Shown here piece after piece: positions 54,168 through 63,691 of a stretch of 64,000 nt of DNA. Position 1 is the first letter of the stretch. Each line of letters starts with the position of its first letter. Under the pieces are notes generated by a model, which was given only the letters and a program-made list of their open reading frames with translations, searched no databases and was not told the DNA's origin. The position numbers were made by a program, and so were the translations under genes. The DNA comes from JAZBPO01 sp963691775 (lineage in GTDB: Bacteria; Pseudomonadota; Gammaproteobacteria; Pseudomonadales; Azotimanducaceae). The stretch lies in the NCBI GenBank assembly GCA_963691775.1, contig OY829369.1, positions 1,240,001-1,304,000 on the forward strand, given 5' to 3'.

Positions 54168-54476
54168 GACGGGGTCCTCCCATTCGTCACGGAGACCCTG
54201 AGCCTACGCCTGCTGCACCGCAGTGGTTAATGATTGGGGTAAAGAATCGTATGCGTGCGCCTCAGCGTCCGGCGCTCCCTTTCGCACGCAAGCGCCCTTC
54301 CGCATTCACTCGCCAGGGGCCGAAGTCACTCGCCAGGGGCCGAAGCGGTCATGGCGATGCCCCATCCGCGGCGCCAGCCGGTGCCTGCAGGCGCAGTCAC
54401 TTCTCGCTTTACGTCCGGGCGGACGCCCCACTGGCCCTCTGCGAGAGGATCAGGATCCCTGTTCAGGACCCTATCC

Positions 54477-54690
54477 AGGATGCCTGTTCACGACCCTGTT
54501 CAGGCCCCCTGTTCAAGCGACCCGTTCAGACACCTGTTCAGGCGACCTTTTCAGCCGACCTGTTCAGGCCCCCTGTTCAAGCGACCCGTTCAGACACCTG
54601 TTCAGGCGGCCTGTTCAGGCAACCCGTTCAGGCAACCCGTTCGGGCAACCCGTTCAGGCGACCTATTCAGGCGACCTGTTCAGGCAACCC
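54477..54690. repeat. Hierarchical CCTGTTCAGG-type repeat patch
   Basis: A 50-bp segment at 54495-54544 recurs exactly at 54559-54608 (64-bp offset). Then short 13-bp units of the type GGCAACCCGTTCA run to 54690. On the minus strand the unit reads GCCTGAACAGG, close to the arm CCTGAACAAGG of the palindromic repeats elsewhere. The patch ends inside the last codons of the wax ester synthase gene, whose TGA stop lies in a repeat unit. The 260 bases before it (54200-54476) hold no recognisable gene. Confidence 0.8.
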
Positions 54691-56113
54691 TAACAACGTC
54701 CGGCGCGGCTACTTCGCGCGCGTCGAGCGCCTGTTCGCGGCGTTCGAAATCCGCGATTACGGCTGCCTCGAGCGCCTCAAGCGAAGCCTCCAGCGCGTCA
54801 CCAAGGCGGCCGAGGTTTTCCACCAGCCCGCGCGATCCAGTGAGGCCGAAGTCCACGGCCTTGTCGCGCGAAACGAGGGTGATATTCAGCCCCTGGCCGT
54901 GCGTGAGGATCGATACCGGGAAGTAGCCCACCATCCGAGCGCCCCCCAGATAGCGTGCCTCGCGCGGCCCCGGCACGTTCGAGATCACCAGATTCGCGAG
55001 CGGCGGCAGGGTCTTGCCGCCGTTCACCATTGCCGGTGCGAGGCCGAGCACGCCCATGGCGAGCGCCCAGCCCTGCGCCGCATCGCGCGACATCTGCGCG
55101 ATCATGCGCTTGCCGCGCTGCGTGGATTCGCTCACGCGCGCGAGGCGCGCGAGGGGGCCATCGATCTCCGTGGCGAGGTCTGCAAGCAGCGCCGAGAGGT
55201 TGTTGCCCGCGCCGTCGGCCGAGCGCACCGACACCGGGCAAGTCGCCACGAGCGACCGCCTGGGTAGCTGGTCCTGCTCGAGCATCCACGTGCGCAATGC
55301 GGATCCCGTGATGGCGAGCACCACGTCGTTGAGCGTCGACTCCGTTGCCTTCGCCACGGCCTTCAGGCGCTTGAGGGAAAGAGAACGCGTGGCGAAGCGG
55401 CGCTGACCATCCACCCGGCCGTTGAATCGCGTGACCGGCGCCGCGAACGGCAGATCGGCGCGCTCGTGCGAGCCGGACAGGCGCGCAGCCCAGTCCACCG
55501 TTTGCCGGAGGTTCTGCAGCGAAAGATCGGTCACCACGCGCGAAGCCGTATCGAGGCGTTCGGAAAGCGTCGGCGCCTCTGCGCGCGGCCGGTCGGGCAT
55601 GTCGACGGACCAGGGCGCGATCGCCTCCGCCTTCGGATCGGTGCCCAGAGCCATGAGCGCAAGCCAGACGCCGCCCATGCCGTCCACGAGGGCATGGTGC
55701 ACCTTGGAATAGACGGCAAACCGGTTCTGCCCAAGGCCTTCGATGTAGTAGATCTCCCAGAGCGGGCGCCGCCGGTCGAGCCGGCGCGCGTGCAGGCGCT
55801 CCACAAGGCGCTCGAGCTGGGCGACCGACCCCGGCTCAGGCAGCGCGACGCGATGCACGTGGAAGCTGAGATCCACGTGCTCCGCTTCCACCCATTCGGG
55901 CCGAACGGTCTGCGACAGCAGGGTCGGCGCAATCATGCGGCGCCAGAACGGCGCCGGCTCGACCTGCACCAACTGCTCGACGAGCCGGCCCACGAATTCC
56001 GGATCACGCTCCGGCATCTCGAAGATCTGCAGGCCTGCGATGTGGGTCGGATAGTCCGCTGTTTCCACAGCGAGGAACGTTGCGTCCTGCACGTTCAAAG
56101 GCTTCCCGGCCAT
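54680..56113 (-). CDS. Wax ester synthase/acyl-CoA:diacylglycerol acyltransferase (WS/DGAT)
   Basis: 477-residue acyltransferase that esterifies fatty alcohols or diacylglycerol, making storage lipid. The catalytic HHxxxDG is KVHHALVDGMGG. The family segments PLWEIYYIEGL, ATLNDVV-like STLNDVVLAITGSALR, NNLSALLADL and NLVISNVPGP are all present. The ATG at 56113 fits the conserved start PLNVQDATFLAVET. The C-terminus runs into a direct-repeat patch that supplies the stop codon. Storage-lipid synthesis agrees with the fatty-acid genes of the window. Confidence 0.92.
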   Translation of the reverse strand: MAGKPLNVQDATFLAVETADYPTHIAGLQIFEMPERDPEFVGRLVEQLVQVEPAPFWRRMIAPTLLSQTVRPEWVEAEHVDLSFHVHRVALPEPGSVAQLERLVERLHARRLDRRRPLWEIYYIEGLGQNRFAVYSKVHHALVDGMGGVWLALMALGTDPKAEAIAPWSVDMPDRPRAEAPTLSERLDTASRVVTDLSLQNLRQTVDWAARLSGSHERADLPFAAPVTRFNGRVDGQRRFATRSLSLKRLKAVAKATESTLNDVVLAITGSALRTWMLEQDQLPRRSLVATCPVSVRSADGAGNNLSALLADLATEIDGPLARLARVSESTQRGKRMIAQMSRDAAQGWALAMGVLGLAPAMVNGGKTLPPLANLVISNVPGPREARYLGGARMVGYFPVSILTHGQGLNITLVSRDKAVDFGLTGSRGLVENLGRLGDALEASLEALEAAVIADFERREQALDAREVAAPDVVRVA

Positions 56114-56573
56114 GATGTTTGTGTGCTCCTGTAGTTGCGAAATCCCCTCCGGGGGTGTGCGGTGCTCTCCGGCCTCCGCACGACGCGCTCGCCCCCCGGT
56201 GCCCAACTCCGGGGGACGCGATTCTAAAGACGCGCAGGAGTCATACCATCTACGTTTGATGACGGTAGCGTGCAAAGGGACACCCCAGCCGCACGAAAGT
56301 GACTCCAGCCCGTATGCGAGCGCACCAGGAGGGTGCGAAGAACGGCGCCGAACCGCGCCGCGAATGCTATCGGCCAGATAGATGCAACTCTGAAGCCACA
56401 TCACACCGCCTGATTGCGGCCACCCGCGGCGCAGACACCGAACGGGGCAAACGGCGCTGGCCGGCGATGCCACGATGTGTAAACTTCCGCCATCGCCGTG
56501 CCCCGGCAGACCGCCCGCAGACAAGGGTGGCTGGCCCCGGTATCCGGCCCCGGAACCCCGGAGACTCGACTCG
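56114..56573. other. Divergent intergenic region, no gene recognised
   Basis: 460 bases between the wax ester synthase gene and oppA. Contains both promoters. I found no conserved small frame, RNA gene or palindromic repeat. Confidence 0.6.
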
Positions 56574-58211
56574 ATGTACTCACGCTGCGCGCAGCGTTCG
56601 CGCATTGCTCTGCTCTGCCTGCTGGCCGGCCTCGCGGCCGCGCTCCCGCTCCACGCCGGCGCCGCCGCCGTCGACTACGAGAACCGGATCATCACGACCT
56701 TCCTGCGGCAGGAACCGCCGCAGCTCGACTCCACGAAGGCGACCGACACCGTGAGCGGCATGGTGCTCGGCCACGCCATGGAACGGCTCACGAACTACGA
56801 CCTCGCCGGCCGCTTGATTCCCGGCGTCGCCGAACGCTGGGAGGTGCGCGAAGACGGCGCCACCTTCTGGCTCCGGTCGGATGCGCGCTGGTCGGATGGA
56901 GAATCCGTCACGGCGCACGACTTCGTGTTCGCATGGAACAAGGTGGTCGACCCCGCCAACGCCTCCGAATATGCCTTCATCTTCTATGGCATCGAGAACG
57001 CCGAGGCCATCGTGAAAGGCGAAGCCGAGCCGGGCTCGCTCGGCGTGCGCGCCGACGGCGACTTCGTCCTCGAGGTGAGCTTCGAACGGCCCATCGCCTA
57101 CTTCGACAAGCTCGTGGCCTTCGTGACCTTCAATCCGCTCCGCGAGGACTTCTATACCGCGCGCGAAGGCCGCTACGCCGCCGAGCCGGAAGACATGCTC
57201 TTCAACGGCCCCTTTGTCATCTCGCAGTGGGATCACGGTGCGAAATTGCGCCTCGCGAAGAACCCCTACTACTGGGACGCCGAGAACATCTGGCTGAACG
57301 GCATCCACTTCGACTACATCACATCCAACGCCCTCGCCCAGTTGAATCTCTTCAAGGATGGCCAGGTGGTGATGGCCGACCTCGATTCGGAAACCATGCT
57401 CGACGCGCTCGAGCGCCGCTATCGCATCCTCCGCTTCGACGACGGCTCCGTGTGGTACATGGGCTTCAACTTCCGCGAAGGCCGGCCGGCAGCGAACCGG
57501 AACCTGCGCAAGGCGCTCGCGCTCACCTTCGACCCCTACGAACTCATCAATCGCGTCATCGCCATTCCCGGCTACCGCCCGGGCAAGACCATCTTCCCCG
57601 CCTGGCTGCAGGGCAACAGCGACCTGCTGCGCCGCGAGATGCCGCCGCCGGAACCGACCGTGAACGTGGAACTCGCGCGCGAGTACCTGGCGCAGGCAAA
57701 GGCCGAACTCGGCGGCGAGATCCCGCCGCTCGTGCTGCTCACCGACGACACGCCCACGGCGAGCAAGCAGGCCGAATACCTGCAGACCCTCTGGGGCGAT
57801 CGCCTGGGCCTGGAAATCCGCATCGACAAGCAGATCTTCAAGCAGCGCCTCGCGAAGATGACCGCCGGCGACTACGACATGGTCACCGCCGGCTGGGGCC
57901 CGGACTACGACGACCCGCTCACCTTCGGCGACCTCTTCTCGAGCTGGAACCTGAACAATCGCGGCCGCTATGCGAACGACGAGGTGGACGCCTGCGTGCG
58001 CGCCGCCCAGGACTCCGTCGACCCGGAAGAGCGCCTCGCCGCCTTCGAGTGCATTCAGCGCGTCACGCTCGAAGATGTGGCCTATCTGCCCACCTACGAG
58101 CGCGGCCGCATCTACATCGTCCACCCCCAATTGCGCGGCTTCGTGCGCCGCGCCGTGGGCATCGAAACCGACCTGCAGCGGGCCTACATCGCCCCGCCCG
58201 AGGCTGACTGA
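56574..58211 (+). CDS. oppA: Oligopeptide ABC transporter substrate-binding protein
   Basis: 545-residue periplasmic solute-binding protein of family 5. Signal peptide ends near HAGA (about residue 30). Typical segments: EPPQLDSTKATDTVSGMVLGHAMERL, PGVAERWEVREDGATFWLR, DGESVTAHDFVFAWNKVVDP, and the peptide-binding ADYDDPLTF-like WGPDYDDPLTFGDLF. First gene of an opp operon with permeases 10 bases after each other. The ATG at 56574 begins the signal peptide. Confidence 0.93.
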   Translation: MYSRCAQRSRIALLCLLAGLAAALPLHAGAAAVDYENRIITTFLRQEPPQLDSTKATDTVSGMVLGHAMERLTNYDLAGRLIPGVAERWEVREDGATFWLRSDARWSDGESVTAHDFVFAWNKVVDPANASEYAFIFYGIENAEAIVKGEAEPGSLGVRADGDFVLEVSFERPIAYFDKLVAFVTFNPLREDFYTAREGRYAAEPEDMLFNGPFVISQWDHGAKLRLAKNPYYWDAENIWLNGIHFDYITSNALAQLNLFKDGQVVMADLDSETMLDALERRYRILRFDDGSVWYMGFNFREGRPAANRNLRKALALTFDPYELINRVIAIPGYRPGKTIFPAWLQGNSDLLRREMPPPEPTVNVELAREYLAQAKAELGGEIPPLVLLTDDTPTASKQAEYLQTLWGDRLGLEIRIDKQIFKQRLAKMTAGDYDMVTAGWGPDYDDPLTFGDLFSSWNLNNRGRYANDEVDACVRAAQDSVDPEERLAAFECIQRVTLEDVAYLPTYERGRIYIVHPQLRGFVRRAVGIETDLQRAYIAPPEAD

Positions 58212-58221
58212 GGGCACCGCC

Positions 58222-59160
58222 ATGTGGGCTTACACCGCCAAGCGCCTCGTGCAGGGCGTGATCACCGTCTGGTTCATCGCCACGGCCACCTTCGCCGCCA
58301 TGCACGCGGTGCCGGGCGATCCGCTGCAGAACGACAAGGCCACCACCGCTGCGATCCGCGCGAATCTCGAAGCCAAGTACGGCCTCGACAAGCCCGTGTT
58401 CCCGGACCAGTACGTGCGCTACCTCGGCAACATCGCCTCGCTCGACTTCGGCCTGTCGTTCACGCAGCAGAACCGCGAAGTGAACGACATCATCGCCGAC
58501 GCCTTCCCCGTGTCGGCGCAGCTCGGCGTGCTCGCGATCTTCTTCGCGGCGGCCGGCGGCATCCTCTTCGGTGCGCTTACCGCGCTTACCCGCAATCAGT
58601 GGCCCGACATCGCGATCATGTTCCTGGTGATCCTCGGCATATCTGTGCCGAGCTTCGTGATCGCGGCCTTCGGCCAGTTACTGCTCGTGAACCTGAACAG
58701 CTGGGCGGGGACCACCGTGCTGCCCGTGGCCGGCTGGGGGAGCTTCACCCACATGCTCATGCCCGCCCTCGTGCTCGGCATGTCCACCATGGCCTTCCTT
58801 ACGCGCCTCATGCGCAGCTCCATGCTCGAGGTGATGAACGCCGACTACATCCGCACCGCCCGCGCCAAGGGCGCGAGCGGCGGCCGCATCTTCTGGCAGC
58901 ACGCGCTGCGCAACGCCGTGCTGCCCGTCATCACCGTGCTCGGCCCGGCCATCGCCGCCATCACCACCGGCGGCTTCGTGGTGGAGCTGGTGTTCTCCAT
59001 CCCCGGCCTCGGCCGCGCCTTCGTGGAAGCGGTGCAGCAGCTCGACTACACGCTGATCATGGGCACCACCGTGTTCTACGGCTCCTTCCTGGTGCTGATG
59101 GTGATCGTCGTCGACCTCATCTACGGCTTCGTGGACCCGCGCGTCCGCGTGCAGGGCTGA
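58222..59160 (+). CDS. oppB: Oligopeptide ABC transporter permease OppB
   Basis: 312-residue inner-membrane permease with six helices. The N-terminal YTAKRLVQGVITVWFIATATF and AVPGDPLQ are typical of DppB/OppB, and the EAA loop that contacts the ATPase reads DYIRTARAKGASGGRIFWQHALRNA. Ends with DLIYGFVDPRVRV. Follows oppA after 10 bases. Confidence 0.95.
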   Translation: MWAYTAKRLVQGVITVWFIATATFAAMHAVPGDPLQNDKATTAAIRANLEAKYGLDKPVFPDQYVRYLGNIASLDFGLSFTQQNREVNDIIADAFPVSAQLGVLAIFFAAAGGILFGALTALTRNQWPDIAIMFLVILGISVPSFVIAAFGQLLLVNLNSWAGTTVLPVAGWGSFTHMLMPALVLGMSTMAFLTRLMRSSMLEVMNADYIRTARAKGASGGRIFWQHALRNAVLPVITVLGPAIAAITTGGFVVELVFSIPGLGRAFVEAVQQLDYTLIMGTTVFYGSFLVLMVIVVDLIYGFVDPRVRVQG

Positions 59161-59170
59161 GGGGCCGATC

Positions 59171-60604
59171 ATGACCATGCAGAGCTACACGCCCAGCGCC
59201 GCCGACTTCGCGCCCGCCGAGAAAACCGGCGACATCCACGGCCTGTCGCGGCCGTCACTCAGCTACTGGGAAGACGCCTGGCGGCGCCTGAAGCAGAACC
59301 CGCGCGCCATCGCGTCGCTGTGGATCGTGCTGTTCCTGCTCGCCTTCTCGATCCTCGGGCCCGTGGTGTGGCGCGTGGATTCATCGGCTCAGAATCTGGA
59401 CCAGATTTCCCGCCCGCCGACCCTGGGCGCCGAGGCCGTGCTCGTGCAGGCCGGCGTGCGCTGGGATTTCCCCGTAGACGCACGCGTGCCCCAGGGCCCG
59501 GACGCCGCCTGGTTCGAACAGGCCACGGTTCCCGAACTCCCTGCGCCGCAGAACCTGCGCGTCGTGGAGGCGCCCAACACCTGGTCCGTCCGCCTGGCCT
59601 GGGACGCGGTGCCGAACGCAGCGAGCTACGCCGTGTACCGAAACAGCTATGAGCCCACCGCCCTGAACGAACTCGGCCTGCCCCTGGGTGCCACGCTCGG
59701 CGGCAACGAGCTCGGCTTCGAAGACGCACTGGACCTCAGCGAGGGCGCGTACTGGTATTCCGTGACGGCATCCGACGGCCTCACCGAATCCGCCTCCTTC
59801 GCCACCGTGCGCGCCGACGTGGAACTGGCCGTTTCGATCGAGAACGCGCTCCGCCGTGGCTACGTGACCGAAGCAGACGCCCCCGAAGCCGGCGACCGCA
59901 TCACGCTCGGCGCGCATCCCCTCGGCACCGACTACCTCGGCCGCGACATGCTCGCGCGGCTCATGCACGGCGCGCAGACCTCGCTCTTCATCGGCATCGT
60001 CGCGCCCCTGCTCTATGTGCTCCTCGGCACCGCCTGGGGTGCGATCGCGGGCTTCGCGGGCGGCCGCACCGACGCCGTGCTCATGCGCATGGCCGACTTC
60101 GTGGTGGCCCTGCCCTTCCTGCTGTTCATGATCCTGTTCCGCGTGGCGTCGGGCGTGGAAGCGGGCGAATCCGGCATCACGGCGATTCTGGTGGCCATGG
60201 TGGTATTGCTCTGGCCCGCCACCGCGCGCCTGGTGCGGGGCCAGATTCTGCAGATTCGTGAAGAAGGCTATGTGCAGGCGGCGCAGCTCCTCGGCGCGAA
60301 GAGCAACTACCTCGTCCTGCGACACATGATTCCGAACACCCTCGGCGTGATCCTGGTGACCCTCACCTTCGCGATTCCCACCGCGATCTTCACCGAGGCG
60401 TTCCTGTCGTTCATCGGCATGGGCGTGGCGCCGCCGACCCCGAGCTGGGGGTCCATGTGTTTCGAGGGCCTGAAGAGCATGCTGAACGCGCCGCACGAAT
60501 TGCTCTTCCCCGCAATGTTCATCAGCATCACGGTGCTCGCCTTCAATCTGCTCGGCGACGGCCTGCGCGATGCGCTCGACGCGCGCATGCGCTCCCGGGA
60601 GTGA
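59171..60604 (+). CDS. oppC: Oligopeptide ABC transporter permease OppC with FN3-like periplasmic insert
   Basis: 477 residues, much longer than the usual 300. After the OppC_N helix (residues 47-68) comes an extracytoplasmic insert. Residues 122-215 (PAPQNLRVVEAPNTWSVRLAWDAV...YAVYRNS...YWYSVTASDG) have the strand pattern and Trp/Tyr landmarks of a fibronectin type III domain. After HPLGTDYLGRDMLARLMHGAQ the permease core continues with the EAA loop GYVQAAQLLGAKSNYLVLRHMIPNT. Natural opp order is kept, but the next gene is an acyl-CoA dehydrogenase rather than oppD. Confidence 0.9.
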   Translation: MTMQSYTPSAADFAPAEKTGDIHGLSRPSLSYWEDAWRRLKQNPRAIASLWIVLFLLAFSILGPVVWRVDSSAQNLDQISRPPTLGAEAVLVQAGVRWDFPVDARVPQGPDAAWFEQATVPELPAPQNLRVVEAPNTWSVRLAWDAVPNAASYAVYRNSYEPTALNELGLPLGATLGGNELGFEDALDLSEGAYWYSVTASDGLTESASFATVRADVELAVSIENALRRGYVTEADAPEAGDRITLGAHPLGTDYLGRDMLARLMHGAQTSLFIGIVAPLLYVLLGTAWGAIAGFAGGRTDAVLMRMADFVVALPFLLFMILFRVASGVEAGESGITAILVAMVVLLWPATARLVRGQILQIREEGYVQAAQLLGAKSNYLVLRHMIPNTLGVILVTLTFAIPTAIFTEAFLSFIGMGVAPPTPSWGSMCFEGLKSMLNAPHELLFPAMFISITVLAFNLLGDGLRDALDARMRSRE

Positions 60605-60730
60605 AGGCCCGGCACCCGCGCCCATCAGGGCGCCTGAAGATGAGAACATGACCAGCGCCGCGCCCTGGGCGGGGCGCTGACGCAGACGAGACACGGGTGC
60701 ACAATCCGGACAGTGAACGGAGGAGCTCCC

Positions 60731-61921
60731 ATGGCCACTGCAGACCTCACCGCCTTCCGCCAGGAAGTACGCAGCTTCCTCAGCCGCGAACTCACGCCAG
60801 ATCTGAAAGCCGTTGCCCCCCTCGGGTTCGGCGTTCCGCGCGAGGAAGCCTCGCGCTGGCACCGCAAGCTCTACGAAGCAGGCTGGATCGCACCGGCCTG
60901 GCCCACCGAACACGGCGGCACCGGCTGGAGCCTCACCCAGCAGCACGTGTTCGCAGAGGAGCTCGCCTTCGCCGGCGCGCCCATGACCATGCCCTTCGGA
61001 CTGGGCATGGTGGGCCCGGTGATCTACACCTTCGGCAGCGAAGCGCAGAAGGCGCAGCACCTGCCGAGCATCCTCGACGGCAGCACCTGGTGGTGTCAGG
61101 GCTACTCCGAACCCGGCAGCGGCTCCGACCTCGCCTCGCTCAGCACGCGCGCCGTGCGCGAGGGCGACGAATACGTGGTGAACGGCCAGAAGATCTGGAC
61201 CACGCTCGCGCACAAGGCCGACTGGATCTTCCTGCTCGTGCGCACCGACACCGAGTGCAAACCGCAGCAGGGCATTTCCTTCCTGCTCGTGGACATGAAA
61301 ACGCCGGGCGTGGAAGTGAAGCCCATCGTGTCCATCGACGGCCTGCATCACCTGAACGAAACCTACTTCACCAACGTGCGCGTGCCGGTGACGAACTTGA
61401 TCGGCGAAGAGAACAAGGGCTGGACCTACGCCAAGTTCCTGCTCGGCCACGAACGCACCGGCATCGCCGGCGTGGCCAGCTCGCGCCGGACCGTGCAGGC
61501 CATGCGGTCGATCGCCGCAAGCGAAACCACCGGCGACGGCCGCACCCTCGCCGAAGATGCGGACTTCATGAGCCGACTGGACGCAACCGAGATCAAGCTC
61601 GAAGCACTTGCCGGCGTGGAATCCCAGATCCTGTCAGCCATGGAAGGCGGCGGCAGCGCCGGCGATGCGGCGTCCATGCTGAAGATCCTCGGCACCGAGG
61701 TGACCCAGGCGCTGGAGCTGTTGCGCGTGGAAGCGGTGAACTACTACGCCAATCCCTTCGACACCGCTCGCCTCGCCGGCCAGAGCAACGAGCCACCCAT
61801 CGGCCCCGACTACGCGCCGAGCGCCATGAGCGACTACTGCTTCGGACGCGCCCACACGATCTACGGCGGGAGCAACGAGATTCAGCGGAACGTGATTTCC
61901 AAGGCGGTGCTGGGGCTGTAG
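60731..61921 (+). CDS. Acyl-CoA dehydrogenase
   Basis: 396-residue FAD enzyme that makes enoyl-CoA. Core blocks: WCQGYSEPGSGSDLASLSTRA, VVNGQKIWTTLAHKADW, ALELLRVEAVNYYANPF and the C-terminal HTIYGGSNEIQRNVISKAVLGL. The ATG at 60731 follows GGAGGAG and is preferred to an earlier GTG. The gene sits between oppC and oppD in the same direction, so it interrupts the opp operon or was added to it. Confidence 0.93.
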   Translation: MATADLTAFRQEVRSFLSRELTPDLKAVAPLGFGVPREEASRWHRKLYEAGWIAPAWPTEHGGTGWSLTQQHVFAEELAFAGAPMTMPFGLGMVGPVIYTFGSEAQKAQHLPSILDGSTWWCQGYSEPGSGSDLASLSTRAVREGDEYVVNGQKIWTTLAHKADWIFLLVRTDTECKPQQGISFLLVDMKTPGVEVKPIVSIDGLHHLNETYFTNVRVPVTNLIGEENKGWTYAKFLLGHERTGIAGVASSRRTVQAMRSIAASETTGDGRTLAEDADFMSRLDATEIKLEALAGVESQILSAMEGGGSAGDAASMLKILGTEVTQALELLRVEAVNYYANPFDTARLAGQSNEPPIGPDYAPSAMSDYCFGRAHTIYGGSNEIQRNVISKAVLGL

Positions 61922-62595
61922 GGGCCAGAGATTCTGATCAGAAAACAATCGATCTCCTCAAGTCCAGAAAGAACTCAGAGCGCGTAGCTCACTGAACTTG
62001 AAACACCACACTCTCCGGCGTTAGGTCGAATTGCGTCCGTGAAATCATCGTGCAGTTCGTCGAGCTTTCGAGAGCGCACAAGTGTCAATAGAGTCGGACA
62101 GCGATGAAGTCTGCTAGATATTCCTGCTGCTAGCCGAGTCCGAAACGCTGCAAGCGATTTCGATTGCGAGCCTCATGCGCCCCTCCATCAGGCACAACGC
62201 AAACGAGAGGGGATCGCACCGCTCCATTCTCAACTTACCCGACGGACGCGGATTCCACACTGGATTCAGCGTGTCATATTGATGCGTGACCACACGCAGC
62301 GCCAACCGACCGTCGGCGGCCTCAGCAACTTAGCTGTTACGACAACACCTACTGCCAACAGGCCTTCCGACGCCAAACCCACTCGGGTCTCGCCAATCGT
62401 GGTCATTCGCCGCCTAAGCGAGTGCGACTAGCCAATCGAAGCGCGTAGGAAATCTCCGCAGACCACCCCAGCAGCATCGACGCTCGACATGCTTAGGATA
62501 CGACTCTCGTCCTGCCAAGACAGTAAAGGGGCGGTCGTAGCAACTGTTAGCCGCGATGGGAACGCGGATAGACCTTAGAAGCTGGGAGAAAGGCT
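61922..62595. other. Gene-poor, atypical stretch left of the bacteriocin-like gene
   Basis: About 670 bases with visibly lower GC than the surroundings and many stop codons in all frames. The only frames are short (for example a 63-codon one at 62114-62305 on the minus strand without a convincing start) and I do not call them. Its content looks like a recently acquired or decaying segment within the opp locus. Confidence 0.6.
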
Positions 62596-62898
62596 ATGAG
62601 GGAACTAGAAAACTTCGAAGTCGATCGGGTCAGCGGGGGAGGCGGCGCAAGCTGGGTTATTCCTGCTGCCATAGGCGCTACGATGATCGGATCAGGATTC
62701 GCTGGCTACCGGAGTGGCGGCTGGAAAGGTGCTGTGCTCGGCACCGGGCTAGGCGGCATAGCGGCAGGTTGTGGCGTAATGATCGGAGCTACCGCGGGAG
62801 CTGCACGTGCCGCATGGTTCATTCGATCTGCCGCGTGGACTGCGATCGGTGGCCTTGCCGGCGGCGGACACGCCATCACACCCGACCCGGTGCCCTAG
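62596..62898 (+). CDS. Double-glycine-leader bacteriocin-like peptide precursor
   Basis: 100-residue precursor. The first 15 residues MRELENFEVDRVSGG match the double-glycine leader (MREL...E[V/L]xxVSGG) that is cut by peptidase-containing ABC transporters. The rest is rich in Gly, Ala and Val with GxxxG spacing (GATMIGSGFAGYRSGGWKGA, GTGLGGIAAG) and two hydrophobic segments, like class II bacteriocins and large microcins. Preceded by GAGAAAGG. A dedicated exporter is not in the window. A 91-residue, two-TM gene 232 bases downstream could be its immunity gene. It could be a non-antimicrobial secreted peptide with the same leader. Confidence 0.7.
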   Translation: MRELENFEVDRVSGGGGASWVIPAAIGATMIGSGFAGYRSGGWKGAVLGTGLGGIAAGCGVMIGATAGAARAAWFIRSAAWTAIGGLAGGGHAITPDPVP

Positions 62899-63130
62899 GT
62901 AGGCTGAAAGGAGTACCCATCGGAGCCGTGAGGGAGCGAATCCTCGTTGCGGCGAGCATAACGTGCCAAACGCTATGCGGCCCGCCTCCTCAGGGCACTG
63001 TTCGGCGCCGGCCCAGTACCCGCCATGCGCTGCGGTGAGCGCTAGACACTACGATCGCCAGGCCTCTACGAAGAAGAGCTAAACGGCGGGCCGCGAATCT
63101 GAACGACAAGTGCACGGGTAGGGGTAAACG

Positions 63131-63406
63131 ATGCCTAGCTTCGATCCGACGGAAATGGACCAAGAAACGCTGGACAACCTAGCTTCAGAAAGCTGGTTCG
63201 AATCGATACTGCTACGCGGAGTTCTGGTCTTCGGCGTCTGTACGCTCATTGCGTGTTGCTTAACGACCATCATCATTGCGGGCACCATCACTGACGAGGA
63301 CATGCACGTGAACATCGCGGTGTCACTCGTTGTTGGGTGCTTCGTCGGTGGCTGTTTCAGGTTTGCTGTGATGCAAGAAGTGAAGCGCCGAGAACACAGC
63401 GAATAG
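63131..63406 (+). CDS. Small two-TM membrane protein, possible immunity protein
   Basis: 91-residue protein with an acidic N-terminus (MPSFDPTEMDQETLDNLASE), two hydrophobic segments (about residues 28-50 and 60-78) each with cysteines, and a charged tail (VKRREHSE). AGGGG six bases upstream acts as ribosome-binding site. Immunity proteins next to class II bacteriocin genes are often small membrane proteins like this, but the pairing is inferred from neighbourhood only. The following 285 bases (63407-63691) hold no gene I can support. Confidence 0.55.
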   Translation: MPSFDPTEMDQETLDNLASESWFESILLRGVLVFGVCTLIACCLTTIIIAGTITDEDMHVNIAVSLVVGCFVGGCFRFAVMQEVKRREHSE

Positions 63407-63691
63407 AGCCCGCGGCGATGTCGCCTAGTCCGGCGCATGTGGCTAGCGTTGAATGGTGCTCTAGCGTCAGCCAGGCCGTTACGCACGATGCGCCAGCCGA
63501 CGTTCTTTCCTCCTAGCCCGCGTTCGGCAAGCAAACCGCACTGTGCCCTTTTGGCAGCCCTTCCAATGCAGCCAAGCAGCAATCTTTGTCGCCGACGCAC
63601 CACCCCTCCGCTAACATAACCGCCTCGATCCAAAGCTCCGCAATGACGTTGATCATTGCGCGACGCGAACCACTCTTTCAGGTGGACATTC

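Noticed and set aside
62114..62305. 63-codon frame on the minus strand in the atypical patch
   Set aside because: No ribosome-binding site, no recognisable features and poor context.
61922..63691. Integron cassette array (GTTAG-like core sites)
   Set aside because: A few GTTAG motifs occur, but no paired attC-like inverted arms and no integrase.
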